NCBI GenBank assembly: GCA_002134785.1
Contig: MBQZ01000008.1
Location: forward strand, 1-64,000
Origin: Crenothrix sp. D3
Lineage (GTDB): Bacteria; Pseudomonadota; Gammaproteobacteria; Methylococcales; Methylomonadaceae
DNA: 64,000 nt
Direction: 5' to 3'
The position numbers and the translations under genes are program-made. The notes below the pieces were generated by a model that saw only the letters and a list, made by a program, of their open reading frames with translations, searched no databases and had not been told where the DNA came from. Below, piece by piece: positions 8,763-17,896 of the stretch. Every line of letters begins with the position of its first letter. Position 1 is the stretch's first letter.

Positions 8763-10166
8763 ATGGATTATTGGTTAGTCCGTGCAAAATGGGGCGGTGT
8801 AGAAAATAAAAAAGCAGAGTTTATCAATAATGATGAATGGATAAATGGTTACGATAATAAATACTTGGATATTGTTAATCGAGTCCAAGTTGAAGATATT
8901 TTATTATTAGCGGAAGAATCAACCGTCACCCATTATGGCAAATGTATAGAAAATGCTCAAGATGGTAAGCATTTGACTGTCGATAAATGGATAATTTTAA
9001 AAGAACCTATTAGTTTTCCTACACAGGGAGTTTATACAAAAGCAATTACAAAATTAAATGACGACTATTTAATAGTTATAGTTAAGCTCGAAATTGAGGC
9101 AACGATTGCCAGTAATGACATAAAAATTAAAAGTATTTCTATAGAAAACTTCACCGTATTTAAAAGTGAATTGTTAGGGTTTTCTGAGGAGTTGGATATA
9201 GTTGTTGGGGAAAATGGTACGGGAAAAAGCCATTTGCTTAAATTACTTTATGCTCTAATTAGTAGTAGCAATACATTATCTTTAATTGATTTTAATGAAG
9301 AAACTACTATACCAATAAGTTCTTGTATTCAATCATGTATTGAACACGATTTGAATAATATCTTCAAGCCTGATTTTTTATATAATTTAATTTCAAAAAA
9401 TAAAAATGAAAGTTATATAAATTTAAATTTACATAAATACTCAGTTAGGTTTGTAATTAGTACAGAAGGAGAGATTATTGTTAATAATGAAAGCATACCT
9501 CAGAATTTTTTTAAAAAGGGGATTGTTTTTATTCCAGCAAAAGAAATGCTTTCTTTCTATGAAGGATTTGTTCCTTTATATGAAACCAGAGAATCCTCCT
9601 TTGATGAAATCTATTACAACTTAGCAAAATCATTAGGATTATCTGTCTTAAAAAATATTGAATCTTATCCTGTAGAAAGCAAGCTGTTATCTAAGCTAGA
9701 AGAAATATTAGAAGGAAAAATACTGTTAGAGCGCGGACGGTTTTATTTAGTTTCTACTAAAAACGGACACAAAACTGAAATTGCTTTAATTGCCGAAGGC
9801 TTACGAAAAATAGCCACCATTGCCCAATTAATAGCTAATGGCTCATTAACTAAAAATAGCCTTCTTTTTTGGGATGAGCCTGAAGCAAACTTAAACCCCA
9901 AATTAATTAGAAAAATGGCAGAGTTGCTAGTTGAACTAAGCCGCGCTGGAATGCAGGTTTTTATTGCCACACACAGCTTGTTTTTAGTGAAAGAACTAGA
10001 AATATTAAGAACCCAAGAAGATAAATTTAAATATTTCGGCTTAGGTTTTTATCAAGGTGATGTTAGGGTCAGTCAAAGTGAAGACTTTGAGCAGTTAGAC
10101 GATATAATTATTTTAGACGAAGAGCTAGACCAAGATGATAGATTTTTAGCCAAAGAGAACAATTAA
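8763..10166 (+). CDS. EVE/PUA-like domain fused to an AAA/ABC-type ATPase
   Basis: Residues 1-110 (MDYWLVRAKWGG...RVQVEDILLLAE...HYGKCIENA) look like an EVE/PUA-like fold, the kind that reads modified bases. A P-loop ATPase follows: Walker A GENGTGKSH (149-157), a signature-like AEGLRKIA (344-351), Walker B LLFWDEPEANLNP (367-379) and an H-loop ATHS (402-405), as in AAA_15/AAA_21-type defence ATPases. There is no DNA-binding or nuclease motif. It abuts the next gene with no gap, so they form one unit. Base composition is clearly richer in A/T than aroC. The function is not proven; a role in defence is inferred from the architecture. Confidence 0.72.
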   Translation: MDYWLVRAKWGGVENKKAEFINNDEWINGYDNKYLDIVNRVQVEDILLLAEESTVTHYGKCIENAQDGKHLTVDKWIILKEPISFPTQGVYTKAITKLNDDYLIVIVKLEIEATIASNDIKIKSISIENFTVFKSELLGFSEELDIVVGENGTGKSHLLKLLYALISSSNTLSLIDFNEETTIPISSCIQSCIEHDLNNIFKPDFLYNLISKNKNESYINLNLHKYSVRFVISTEGEIIVNNESIPQNFFKKGIVFIPAKEMLSFYEGFVPLYETRESSFDEIYYNLAKSLGLSVLKNIESYPVESKLLSKLEEILEGKILLERGRFYLVSTKNGHKTEIALIAEGLRKIATIAQLIANGSLTKNSLLFWDEPEANLNPKLIRKMAELLVELSRAGMQVFIATHSLFLVKELEILRTQEDKFKYFGLGFYQGDVRVSQSEDFEQLDDIIILDEELDQDDRFLAKENN

Positions 10167-10670
10167 GTGGCTAGTATTACGGAAGGAAATCTATCTTTTA
10201 TATTCGAGTTTGATGCCGTAAAATTTGATGATACTTCATATTACAGGGAGTATTTTAGTAGAATTCAGAACGACATTGCTGCTGTTGATATTGTAGCGGT
10301 TAATAATGGAATAGGTTATTTAATTGAGATAAAAGATTATACTCATCCAGATACAGAAAATTTAAGTTCTAACGATTTAATTGAAGCGATTATTAAAAAA
10401 GTTATTTCAACGTTATCTGCAATATTACCCATGAAAAACAGTGCAACTGATCCAGCAGAAAAGAAAATTGCGAAAGATTTTGCTAAAAGCTCTGAAATAA
10501 GAATTGTATTACATATTGAAAAACCACCACCGCGACGGACATTAAAGCAATCTTGTTATGATTTTCAGAATATAGAAACATCTTTGAAAAGGAAGCTAAA
10601 GCCAATAGATGCGCATCCTAAAGTTGTCTCCAAAGAAAATTTGAGCGGCTTGCCTTGGGTGGTAATTTAA
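10167..10670 (+). CDS. PD-(D/E)XK nuclease-like protein, partner of the ATPase
   Basis: A 167-residue protein that starts with GTG immediately after the ATPase stop codon, so translation is coupled. The core VDIVAVNNGIGYLIEIKDY gives Asp41 and Glu54-Ile-Lys56, the D...E-x-K arrangement of PD-(D/E)XK nucleases, preceded by a helix with no obvious catalytic glutamate. No specificity domain or membrane segment is seen. With the upstream ATPase it may form a two-component system in which ATP hydrolysis controls cleavage. The family assignment rests only on the motif. Confidence 0.6.
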   Translation: MASITEGNLSFIFEFDAVKFDDTSYYREYFSRIQNDIAAVDIVAVNNGIGYLIEIKDYTHPDTENLSSNDLIEAIIKKVISTLSAILPMKNSATDPAEKKIAKDFAKSSEIRIVLHIEKPPPRRTLKQSCYDFQNIETSLKRKLKPIDAHPKVVSKENLSGLPWVVI

Positions 10671-10783
10671 TCTACGGTGAGTAAGTAGCCTAGATGGCGC
10701 GTAAGGGAATCTAGGACTTATCGCCAGATACGACGGTTTTTATATATTCCCCCACCACTCATTAACACTGGAGTTAAGATAGA

Positions 10784-11944
10784 TTGATAACCATTCCCTA
10801 CTGGCGATTATCAGGTTTTTATTTCTTTTATTTTGCAACTGTCGGCAGTTTTATTCCCTATTGGAGTCTTTATTTAAAGCATATCGGCTTTAATGCGGAT
10901 GCCATTGGTGAGCTGTCCGCTTTATTAATCAGCACTAAAATTATTTCGCCCAATTTATGGGGTTGGATTGCTGACCGCACGGGTAGAGGGTTACGCATTA
11001 TTCGCATTGCTTCATTTTTTGCGGGTTTGTTGTTTGCGGGTTTTTTATTTTTTCACGGCTATTGGTGGTTCGCTGCCATTACACTGAGTTTTAGTTTTTT
11101 TTGGAATGCGGCGTTACCGCAATTTGAAGCGGTTACGTTGCAACACGTTAAAACCGAACCACACCGTTATAGTCGCATTCGACTCTGGGGATCAGTGGGT
11201 TTTATTGTCGCTGTGCTGGGTGTTGGGCGGTTATTGGATAAGCTGGGTATTGATAATCTGCCTATCGTCGTTGTTAGTATCTTGGCGTTAATGTGGCTAG
11301 TTAGCCTCATTATTCCTGATGCAAAAAGAGCCACGATTAATCATGCGAATTCGGTGGGTATGATGCACATTCTAAAAAAACCCGAAGTCATTGCCTTTTT
11401 GCTGGTTAGTCTGTTGGTGCAATTAGCACACTCGCCTTATTATGTGTTTTATTCTGTGTATCTCAAGCACTATCAATATTCAGCCAGTGAGACAGGGTTG
11501 TTATGGACGTGTGGGGTGTTGGCAGAAATTGTATTGTTTATTTATATGAAGCCGTTATTAAAGCGTATTTCCTTGCGCAGGCTTTTATTATCTAGCGTGT
11601 TGTTATCAGTGATTCGTTGGTTATTAATTGCTCACTATGCGGATAATTTGGCTATTTTAATTACTGCACAATTACTTCATGCGGCAACTTTTGGTGGTAC
11701 TCATGTTGCAGCCATGCACTTAATTTACAATTATTTTGGAGAGCAACATCAAGGCAAAGGGCAGGCGATTTATACCAGTTTGAGTTTTGGTTTGGGCGGT
11801 ATGCTGGGCAGTTTATATGCAGGTTATTACTGGGAATCCTTGGGTGCGGAATTTGTTTATTTAATCGCCGCCCTGTGTTGTAGCGTTGCCCTATTGATTT
11901 CCTATCTGTGGGTGGGTAGGGAAAATAGCGGTAGGTCGGAATAA
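10784..11944 (+). CDS. MFS transporter, HcaT-like (phenylpropionate permease family)
   Basis: A 386-residue inner-membrane transporter with about 12 hydrophobic segments. The N-terminal pattern PYWRLSGFYFFYFATVGSFIPYW, the loop NLWGWIADRTGRG and the motif FFWNAALPQFEAVTLQH are those of the MFS_1-like group that includes E. coli HcaT. I accept a TTG start at 10784, with GGAG about 10 bases upstream, because no ATG lies before the first membrane segment. The substrate cannot be told. It stands as a single gene after the ATPase-nuclease pair. Confidence 0.8.
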   Translation: MITIPYWRLSGFYFFYFATVGSFIPYWSLYLKHIGFNADAIGELSALLISTKIISPNLWGWIADRTGRGLRIIRIASFFAGLLFAGFLFFHGYWWFAAITLSFSFFWNAALPQFEAVTLQHVKTEPHRYSRIRLWGSVGFIVAVLGVGRLLDKLGIDNLPIVVVSILALMWLVSLIIPDAKRATINHANSVGMMHILKKPEVIAFLLVSLLVQLAHSPYYVFYSVYLKHYQYSASETGLLWTCGVLAEIVLFIYMKPLLKRISLRRLLLSSVLLSVIRWLLIAHYADNLAILITAQLLHAATFGGTHVAAMHLIYNYFGEQHQGKGQAIYTSLSFGLGGMLGSLYAGYYWESLGAEFVYLIAALCCSVALLISYLWVGRENSGRSE

Positions 11945-12071
11945 AGCCTTATGGAGCATAAGCGACATAAGGCGTTTCCGACAGAAAGCACAAAATACAA
12001 GCAAACCCCTTTAGCAATGCAACTCAAATGGCTTATGTTGCGTTGCATTGTTAAGGTCTGCGTAACAGCCG

Positions 12072-12349
12072 TTATTTATTCAACAGCGTTATCGTTGAAC
12101 CCATGCCTTGGAAAAAATCATTTTTACGTCTACTAAACGTAGATATTTGCAGTAATCTGTCATAGTGATAACGACTTAAAGTATCATTAGGCTAGCTTTC
12201 TACTAATGCAGTAAAGATCTCCAAAGCGGCTGGGTCTTCAGCATCCATTTTTTGATACGCAACCAAATAGCTGGAAATCAATGGCGAATTAAATTGTGCT
12301 TTTGATAATAACTCAAAGGCTTTTATTTTTTCGTTTTTGCCTTTTAATA
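12072..12349 (-). pseudogene. C-terminal remnant of a class III nucleotide cyclase
   Basis: On the minus strand, LKGKNEKIKAFELL is followed by a helical tail (SYLVAYQKMDAEDPAALEIF...SRYHYDRLL). This matches the end of class III adenylate/guanylate cyclases, where an LKGK..P.. strand precedes a TPR-like tail. There is an in-frame TAG after ALVES, and the upstream part is missing at about 12349 where other sequence begins. It is therefore a broken gene fragment, probably truncated by the IS3 insertion nearby. The flanking 11945-12071 holds only imperfect hairpins. Confidence 0.6.
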
Positions 12350-12466
12350 TGAGTGAACCTATTGGGCGTGACCTTATATTTTTGGATTGGCTTAAGGTTG
12401 ATTCGGCAACGCAAATCCTTGTTCCGAATTGCTTATTAGCACTTTCAAGCCTTGAGGCGGTGTTGA

Positions 12467-12912
12467 TGGGGCTGGCTATATTTAGCCGTCGTCATAGACC
12501 TCTACTCACGGCAAATCGTAGGCTGGTCTATGGCAGAATGTATGAAAACCAAGCTAGTCAACGATGCACTGATTATGGCAATCTGGAAGCGAAAACCTGC
12601 TAAAGGCTTCCTCTGGCATACCGACACCGAGGCAGTCAATACGCCTCTGATAGCCATCGAAAACTACTTAAAAAACACGGCATTCAGAAAAGCATGAGCC
12701 GTAAGGGTAACTGCTGGCACAACGCCGTCTCCGAGAGTTTCTTCCACACCTTAAAAACCGAATGCGTGAACCATGAAAACTATGCCACCCGTGAAGCCGC
12801 TAGAAAATCCATCTTCGACTACATCGAAGTCTTCTACAACCGACAACGCCTCCGTTCTAACAATGGATACCTGTCACCTGTAGAATTTGAAAAGCTGCAT
12901 AAACCTGCTTAA
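12467..12912 (+). pseudogene. IS3-family transposase (orfB) remnant with frameshift
   Basis: From 12470 the frame reads [19 protein letters not shown] and continues to [13 protein letters not shown], the middle of an IS3-type integrase core. At about 12627 two extra bases shift the frame, after which [18 protein letters not shown] and [20 protein letters not shown] run to the natural end ([11 protein letters not shown]). The N-terminal half, including the first catalytic aspartate region and orfA, is missing. A likely right terminal repeat (TGTCCTGAAAAGTGTTGACA) follows at 12918. This is a dead element. Confidence 0.85.
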
Positions 12913-12940
12913 TAATGTGTCCTGAAAAGTGTTGACACAT

Positions 12941-13325
12941 CACTTTTCCAAATTTAGAGGTTCTTTAAAACTTAATATCGGACTCACTGTATATCAAATG
13001 GCAAACAGTGGCAATTCTTTAGATTCTTTGAGTTGTGCAGTATTTGCGGCTGTACACTGACGCATCTATGTAGTTACTCCCAATTTTTATTCAGTCATTT
13101 TAACCACCGTTTGATTCGTTTCGGTCACTCTTTTCACTGCCGATGCTTTGAATTCTGCTGGTTAGATTTTTTGTTTTTCTTTACTCACTAGGTTTCACGC
13201 TTTTTTCTTTTCGATATTTTAAATTTAGAGTGTCTTGTTTAGTGTAGCCACATCAGCCTTGTAACAATACAACCAAGCTACATTGAGTTAAAATAAACTT
13301 AGTCGTAATTTTTTGAGAAAAAACC
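12941..13325. other. gap without a recognisable gene
   Basis: After the IS3 remnant there are 385 bases before exbB. A short open stretch at about 12960-13060 reads as protein-like on the plus strand (LKLNIGLTVYQMANSGNS...) but has no start and matches nothing I know; it may be gene debris. The remainder is AT-rich and should contain the exbB promoter, which I cannot locate with confidence. Confidence 0.5.
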
Positions 13326-13940
13326 GTGTTTGAAATTATAAAAAGTGGTGGCTGGATGATGTTACCCATTATCCTGTGTTCCATTGGTGCAATGGCGATT
13401 ATTGGTGAACGCTTTTGGTCTTTACAAAAAAATAAAATTTTGCCGCCCGATTTAGTGCCGCAAGTGTGGCGATTACACCGCGATCAAAAAATGACTGCTT
13501 TGGCGTTGAAACAGTTAAAAAGCAATTCGCCCTTAGGCTGCATATTAGCCGCTGGACTGGTTAACAGTCATCACGGCAGAAAATTTATGAAAGAAACCAT
13601 TGAAGAAACGGGGCGCAAAGTCGTTCATGACTTAGAGCGTTATCTAAATGCCTTAGGCACTATCGCGGCTGTTAGCCCATTACTCGGTTTATTAGGCACG
13701 GTGTTCGGTATGATTGATATTTTTGCCTCTTTAATGGAACATGGTTCAGGCGACCCCAGTTTCTTAGCGGGTGGTATTTCTGTGGCTCTGATTACCACAG
13801 CGGCTGGCTTAACGGTTGCGATTCCCAGCTTAGTATTTCATCGTTACTTTGAACGCTTGGTCGATGAATATGTGGTTGCAATGGAAGATGAAGCCCTGAA
13901 TCTCATCGACATTTTACACGGAGACCGCGAGGTATCTTAA
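13326..13940 (+). CDS. exbB: ExbB/TolQ proton-channel subunit
   Basis: A MotA/TolQ/ExbB family proton-channel protein that energises outer-membrane transport with ExbD and TonB. Three membrane segments are visible (residues ~10-28, ~110-132, ~145-170), including the conserved APLLGLLGTV-type stretch, here VSPLLGLLGTVFGMI, and GGISVALITTAAGLTVAIPSL. It starts with GTG at 13326. Its stop overlaps the exbD start (TAATG). Sitting ahead of lpxK, it is the copy commonly found in lipid A gene clusters, so its partner TonB protein may be elsewhere. Confidence 0.88.
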   Translation: MFEIIKSGGWMMLPIILCSIGAMAIIGERFWSLQKNKILPPDLVPQVWRLHRDQKMTALALKQLKSNSPLGCILAAGLVNSHHGRKFMKETIEETGRKVVHDLERYLNALGTIAAVSPLLGLLGTVFGMIDIFASLMEHGSGDPSFLAGGISVALITTAAGLTVAIPSLVFHRYFERLVDEYVVAMEDEALNLIDILHGDREVS

Positions 13941-14377
13941 TGAGATTTCAACGTAAAAAAAGACAAAATTTGGACATTACTTTAATCTCGATGATTGACG
14001 TGTTGTTTGTGTTACTGCTATTTTTCATGGTGTCCACTACTTTTAATCGCAACACTGAAGTGAATATTAAGCTACCTCAAGCCGATGGTGCAGTCGCTGA
14101 AAATCCGCCCAAAATGTTGACCTTAACCATTGATGCAAACGGAGCTTATACGCTGATAGGCGAAGATAATGTGCCACACCCCGTCGCTAATCAACAACTA
14201 GACACCTTAAAACAAGCCTTGCATAATGTAGCAGTCAATAAAACCGAGATTCCTTTTATCATTAATGCGGATGGTAAAACACCCCATCAAGCGGTGATTA
14301 CTGCCTTAGAAGCGGCGGGGAATGAGGGTTTTACTCACATCACCTTTGCTGCACAAAAGCCTACTAGCCCACCATGA
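13940..14377 (+). CDS. exbD: ExbD/TolR family protein
   Basis: Partner of the ExbB channel. The 145-residue protein has one N-terminal membrane segment with the proton-carrying aspartate in LISMIDVLFVLLLFFMV, then a periplasmic domain ending in an EAAGNEGFTHITFA block typical of ExbD. It overlaps both neighbours: the exbB stop at its start, and an ATGA overlap with lpxK at its end. Confidence 0.9.
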   Translation: MRFQRKKRQNLDITLISMIDVLFVLLLFFMVSTTFNRNTEVNIKLPQADGAVAENPPKMLTLTIDANGAYTLIGEDNVPHPVANQQLDTLKQALHNVAVNKTEIPFIINADGKTPHQAVITALEAAGNEGFTHITFAAQKPTSPP

Positions 14378-15369
14378 AAAAAACATTGACTCGAAAACTC
14401 ACTGATATTTGGTATAAAGATATGTTTATCGGCTCGTGGCTAATGCCGCTGGGTTTTATCTTCAGCGATATAACACGCTTTAGAAAATTTTTATACCGTC
14501 ATAATATTGGGCGATTCAAAACCGAACGCTTACCTGTGCCTGTCATTATTGTCGGCAATATTACTGTCGGTGGCACGGGTAAAACGCCGCTCATTATTGC
14601 CTTAGCTAATGTACTAAAAGCCCAAGGTTTTAAAGTGGGTATTATCAGTCGTGGTTATGGTGGCGATGAAGTCCCGCGTTGGGTGACAGTCAATAGTGAC
14701 CCTAAACAAGTCGGCGATGAAGCCTTATTAATCGCTAAACAAACAGACTGCCCGATGGCAGTTGCACCGTTGCGTGTTGAGGCAGGAAAATTATTACTCG
14801 AACACGCCGATTGCAACGTTATTTTATCGGATGATGGCTTACAACATTACGCACTGCACCGTGACATAGAAATTGCGGTGATTGATGGCGAGCGGCGATT
14901 TGGTAATAGTTACTGCTTACCCGCAGGGCCATTACGCGAACCGATTCACCGTTTACAAAGCGTGGATTTTATCGTCGTCAACGGTGAAAAAACCGAAGCA
15001 AATGAACTCGAAATGCACATCACAGGTGACACGGCTGTTAATCTAGTCACAGGCGAACATAAACCACTGTCCGCCTTTGCAACAGAAAACACACTACACG
15101 CCGTGGCAGGAATTGGCAATCCAGACCGATTTTTTAAACTACTCACAGCGGCAGGATTAACGTTTACAGCGCACAGTTTTCCAGACCATTATACTTTTTT
15201 GCCTCGCGATATTGATTTTAAAACAACGGTATTAATGACTGAAAAAGATGCGGTTAAATGTACTGACTTTGCCACCGCACAACACTGGTTCGTGCCTGTC
15301 AATGCCACACTAGACCCTAAATTTACTGAACAACTCTTAACCCTACTTGAGAAAAAATATGATCGATAA
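14374..15369 (+). CDS. lpxK: tetraacyldisaccharide 4'-kinase
   Basis: Adds the 4'-phosphate of lipid A at the cytoplasmic face of the inner membrane. The P-loop is split as in the family: VPVIIVGNITVGGTGKTP at about 60. VGDEALLIAK and LSDDGLQHYALHRDIEIAVID follow, and the C-terminal VLMTEKDAVKC motif is present. The length is 331. It lies in the exbB-exbD-lpxK-ycaR-kdsB run, with overlapping ends on both sides; msbA, which often precedes lpxK, is absent here. Confidence 0.94.
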   Translation: MKKTLTRKLTDIWYKDMFIGSWLMPLGFIFSDITRFRKFLYRHNIGRFKTERLPVPVIIVGNITVGGTGKTPLIIALANVLKAQGFKVGIISRGYGGDEVPRWVTVNSDPKQVGDEALLIAKQTDCPMAVAPLRVEAGKLLLEHADCNVILSDDGLQHYALHRDIEIAVIDGERRFGNSYCLPAGPLREPIHRLQSVDFIVVNGEKTEANELEMHITGDTAVNLVTGEHKPLSAFATENTLHAVAGIGNPDRFFKLLTAAGLTFTAHSFPDHYTFLPRDIDFKTTVLMTEKDAVKCTDFATAQHWFVPVNATLDPKFTEQLLTLLEKKYDR

Positions 15370-15550
15370 ACAATTGCTAGACATCATGGCCTGCCCGCTA
15401 TGCAAAAGCCCATTACGGTACGATAACGTCAAACAAGAATTGATTTGCAAAGCTGATAGACTGGCGTTTCCGATTCGTGATGATATTCCTGTGATGCTGG
15501 AAGATGACGCGCGACGCATTAGCCTCGAAGAATACGACGCATTAAAATGA
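15359..15550 (+). CDS. ycaR: Trm112-like zinc-ribbon protein (YcaR family)
   Basis: A 63-residue protein, MIDKQLLDIMACPLCKSPL..., of the Trm112p-like family found between lpxK and kdsB. I use the ATG at 15359, which matches the family start, rather than a TTG four codons upstream. The first C-x-x-C pair is present and a single further cysteine (LICKADRLAFPIRD) follows. It overlaps lpxK by 11 bp and kdsB by 4 bp. A role as a small activator of other enzymes is only inferred from the family. Confidence 0.88.
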   Translation: MIDKQLLDIMACPLCKSPLRYDNVKQELICKADRLAFPIRDDIPVMLEDDARRISLEEYDALK

Positions 15551-16302
15551 GCCAGCCTTTTAAAGTCGTCATTCCTGCCCGTTACGCCTCCACGCGTTTG
15601 CATGGTAAGCCGCTATTAAACATTGCAGGTAAACCCATGATTGCCCACGTTTGTGAACGGGCAAGCGCGGCAGGTGCGGAAGAAATTGTCGTTGCCACAG
15701 ATGATATGCGCATTTTTGATACCGTCATGAAGCTCGGTATTAAAGCGGTGATGACTCACCCAGATCATCAAAGCGGTACAGAAAGAATTGCCGAAGTCGC
15801 AGGTATTTGTGGCTGGTCAGCTAATGATATTATCGTTAATTTGCAAGGTGATGAACCGCTGATACCGCCCGACTACATTCGTGAAGTAGCCTTTGCCCTA
15901 GCAGGGCAATCACAAGCGGGTATTGCTACCTTAGCAGCAAAAATTTTGGACAGCGAAGAAATTTTTAACGCCAATGCCGTTAAAGTGGTGCTGGATAAAA
16001 ACAACTACGCACTATATTTTAGCCGCGCCACCATTCCACACTGTAGAGACGCGATTAATCGCGTCTCTACAACGTATCTTCGCCACATCGGAATGTATGC
16101 CTACACGGTAGCGTTTTTAAATCGCTACTGCTCATGGCAAGCCTCACCGCTAGAAACTATTGAATCGCTAGAACAACTCAGAATTCTCTGGCACGGCGAT
16201 AAAGTATTAGTAAAAGTAGTCGATAAAACCCCAGAAGCAGGTGTTGATACCCACGAAGATTTATTGCGTGTGGAGCGAGTATTACTTGCCGCTAACAGGT
16301 AG
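15547..16302 (+). CDS. kdsB: 3-deoxy-manno-octulosonate cytidylyltransferase
   Basis: Activates KDO as CMP-KDO for lipopolysaccharide core synthesis. The N-terminal nucleotide-binding motif IPARYASTRLHGKPL is intact, as are VVATDD, NLQGDEPLIPP and the end PEAGVDTHEDLLRVE. The segment between ATIPH and YLRHIGMYAY, normally a variable surface loop, is encoded by a 30-bp perfect palindrome (residues Cys166-Thr175) identical in type to an intergenic repeat. The frame is kept, so the enzyme is probably still active. Confidence 0.93.
   Translation: MSQPFKVVIPARYASTRLHGKPLLNIAGKPMIAHVCERASAAGAEEIVVATDDMRIFDTVMKLGIKAVMTHPDHQSGTERIAEVAGICGWSANDIIVNLQGDEPLIPPDYIREVAFALAGQSQAGIATLAAKILDSEEIFNANAVKVVLDKNNYALYFSRATIPHCRDAINRVSTTYLRHIGMYAYTVAFLNRYCSWQASPLETIESLEQLRILWHGDKVLVKVVDKTPEAGVDTHEDLLRVERVLLAANR
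16042..16071. repeat. 30-bp palindromic repeat inside kdsB
   Basis: The arm TGTAGAGACGCGATT pairs with AATCGCGTCTCTACA, a perfect 30-base palindrome of exactly ten codons. The same element, with one central base changed, lies between tpx and the next gene at 23822-23849. Within kdsB it encodes C-R-D-A-I-N-R-V-S-T. Confidence 0.9.
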
Positions 16303-16328
16303 TGATTATAATCACACGCAGAATAGAC

Positions 16329-16334
16329 TATAAT
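16329..16334 (+). promoter_or_regulatory. candidate -10 element upstream of ndk
   Basis: A TATAAT lies 44 bases before the ndk ATG in the 75-bp gap after kdsB. The -35 region is weak, so only the -10 is offered. Confidence 0.35.
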
Positions 16335-16377
16335 ACCAAGTCTTTATTCACTTAACTTTTAAGAGTTTTACAACACA

Positions 16378-16809
16378 ATGGCAATAGAACGTACTTTTTC
16401 AATTATTAAACCTGACGCAGTAGCAAAAAATGTTATCGGTCAAATTTATAGCCGCTTTGAAGCCAATGGCTTACAAATTGTTGCGGCAAAAATGTTACAT
16501 TTGACTCAAGCACAAGCGGAAGGTTTTTATGCAGAACACAGCGAACGTGGTTTTTTTAACGACTTAATCGCGTTTATGATCTCAGGCCCTGTGATTATGC
16601 AAGTATTAGAAGGCGAAAATGCTGTATTGGCACATCGTGAAATTATGGGTGCGACTAACCCTAAAGATGCAGCCGCTGGCACTATCCGTGCAGATTTCGC
16701 AAGCAGCATTGATGAAAATGCGGTACACGGTTCTGATGCTTTAGACACTGCCGCCAGAGAAATTGCTTATTTTTTCTCAGCTGATGAACTCTGTGCTAGA
16801 ACCCGTTAA
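16378..16809 (+). CDS. ndk: nucleoside diphosphate kinase
   Basis: Balances nucleoside triphosphates by a phospho-histidine route. [16 protein letters not shown] at the start and the C-terminal signature [20 protein letters not shown] (catalytic histidine in the NxVHGSD motif) are complete. The length of 143 is normal. Its 3' end overlaps rlmN by 26 bp, an order (ndk-rlmN-pilF-hisS) widely kept in gammaproteobacteria. Confidence 0.97.
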   Translation: MAIERTFSIIKPDAVAKNVIGQIYSRFEANGLQIVAAKMLHLTQAQAEGFYAEHSERGFFNDLIAFMISGPVIMQVLEGENAVLAHREIMGATNPKDAAAGTIRADFASSIDENAVHGSDALDTAAREIAYFFSADELCARTR

Positions 16810-17896
16810 GCCTAAACGGATTAATTTGCTAGATTACGACAGAAAAGGTTTAGCCGCCTTTTTTGTCGGTCTCGGTGAAAAGCCGTTTCGTGCCACGCAA
16901 TTGCTAAAATGGATTTATCAAGAAGACGTTCAAGACTTCGACTTGATGACGAATATTAGCAAATCGTTACGCGCCTATCTCAAAGAAAACTGTGACATTA
17001 TCACGCCTGAAATAGTCGTCGAACAAATCGCCAGTGATGCCACTCGTAAATGGGTCGTACAAACCGCGTGTGGTAATCGTGTGGAAACTGTGTTTATTCC
17101 CGAAGAAGGACGCGGTACGTTATGCGTGTCTTCGCAAATTGGTTGCGCCTTAGCGTGTACTTTTTGCTCTACCGCACAACAAGGGTTTAATCGCAATTTA
17201 ACGACCTCTGAAATTATTGGTCAGGTATTTGTCGCGCAAAAACGCCTCGGTACGACCGCTAAAATCACCAATGTGGTAATGATGGGCATGGGCGAACCGC
17301 TGCTTAATTTTGATAATGTGGTCGCGGCAATGAATTTGATGATGGACGACTTTACTTATGGGTTGTCTAAACGTCGTGTCACGATTAGTACCTCAGGCGT
17401 AGTGCCTGCGATGTATCGCTTAACGGAAGTCTGTGATGTGAGTCTGGCAGTCTCATTACACGCAGTGCGTGATGAATTACGCGATGAGTTAGTGCCGATT
17501 AATAAAAAATATCCATTAAAAGAGTTAATGGAAGCCTGTCGGGCAAACGCAAAAATTGCACCACGGCGCACTGTCACCTTTGAATATGTGATGTTAGCAG
17601 GCGTAAATGATTCGCTTGAGGATGCGTGGGGCTTGGTTAAATTATTAAAAACCGTTCCCGCAAAAATTAATTTAATACCTTTTAATCCGTTTCCTCAGTC
17701 GTCTTATCGTTGCTCTAGTAAAGAAACGATGAATCAGTTTAAAACGCTATTAAATGATGCTGGCATAGTGACTACCATCAGAAAAACACGCGGTGAAGAT
17801 ATTGATGCGGCCTGTGGTCAGTTAGTCGGGCAAGTCCAAGATAAAAGCCGCAGACACCTTAAATTAGCCAATGCAGGTTCAGAACGTGTGGTCTAA
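16784..17896 (+). CDS. rlmN: dual-specificity 23S rRNA/tRNA adenine-C2 methyltransferase
   Basis: A radical SAM enzyme that methylates C2 of A2503 in 23S rRNA and A37 of some tRNAs. The cluster motif C-x3-C-x2-C is in [15 protein letters not shown]. The conserved [16 protein letters not shown] and [13 protein letters not shown] are seen, and the acceptor cysteine is near the end in IDAACGQL. I start at the ATG at 16784 ([20 protein letters not shown]), giving 370 residues; an ATG seven codons upstream is less family-like. It overlaps pilF by 26 bp. Confidence 0.94.
   Translation: MNSVLEPVKPKRINLLDYDRKGLAAFFVGLGEKPFRATQLLKWIYQEDVQDFDLMTNISKSLRAYLKENCDIITPEIVVEQIASDATRKWVVQTACGNRVETVFIPEEGRGTLCVSSQIGCALACTFCSTAQQGFNRNLTTSEIIGQVFVAQKRLGTTAKITNVVMMGMGEPLLNFDNVVAAMNLMMDDFTYGLSKRRVTISTSGVVPAMYRLTEVCDVSLAVSLHAVRDELRDELVPINKKYPLKELMEACRANAKIAPRRTVTFEYVMLAGVNDSLEDAWGLVKLLKTVPAKINLIPFNPFPQSSYRCSSKETMNQFKTLLNDAGIVTTIRKTRGEDIDAACGQLVGQVQDKSRRHLKLANAGSERVV

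Noticed and set aside
11951-12136. 61-codon plus-strand open frame
   Set aside because: It lies in repeat-like sequence and overlaps the minus-strand cyclase remnant; no protein features.
16042-16071. Internal terminator in kdsB
   Set aside because: The hairpin has no T-run and matches an intergenic repeat, so a repeat insertion is the better reading.
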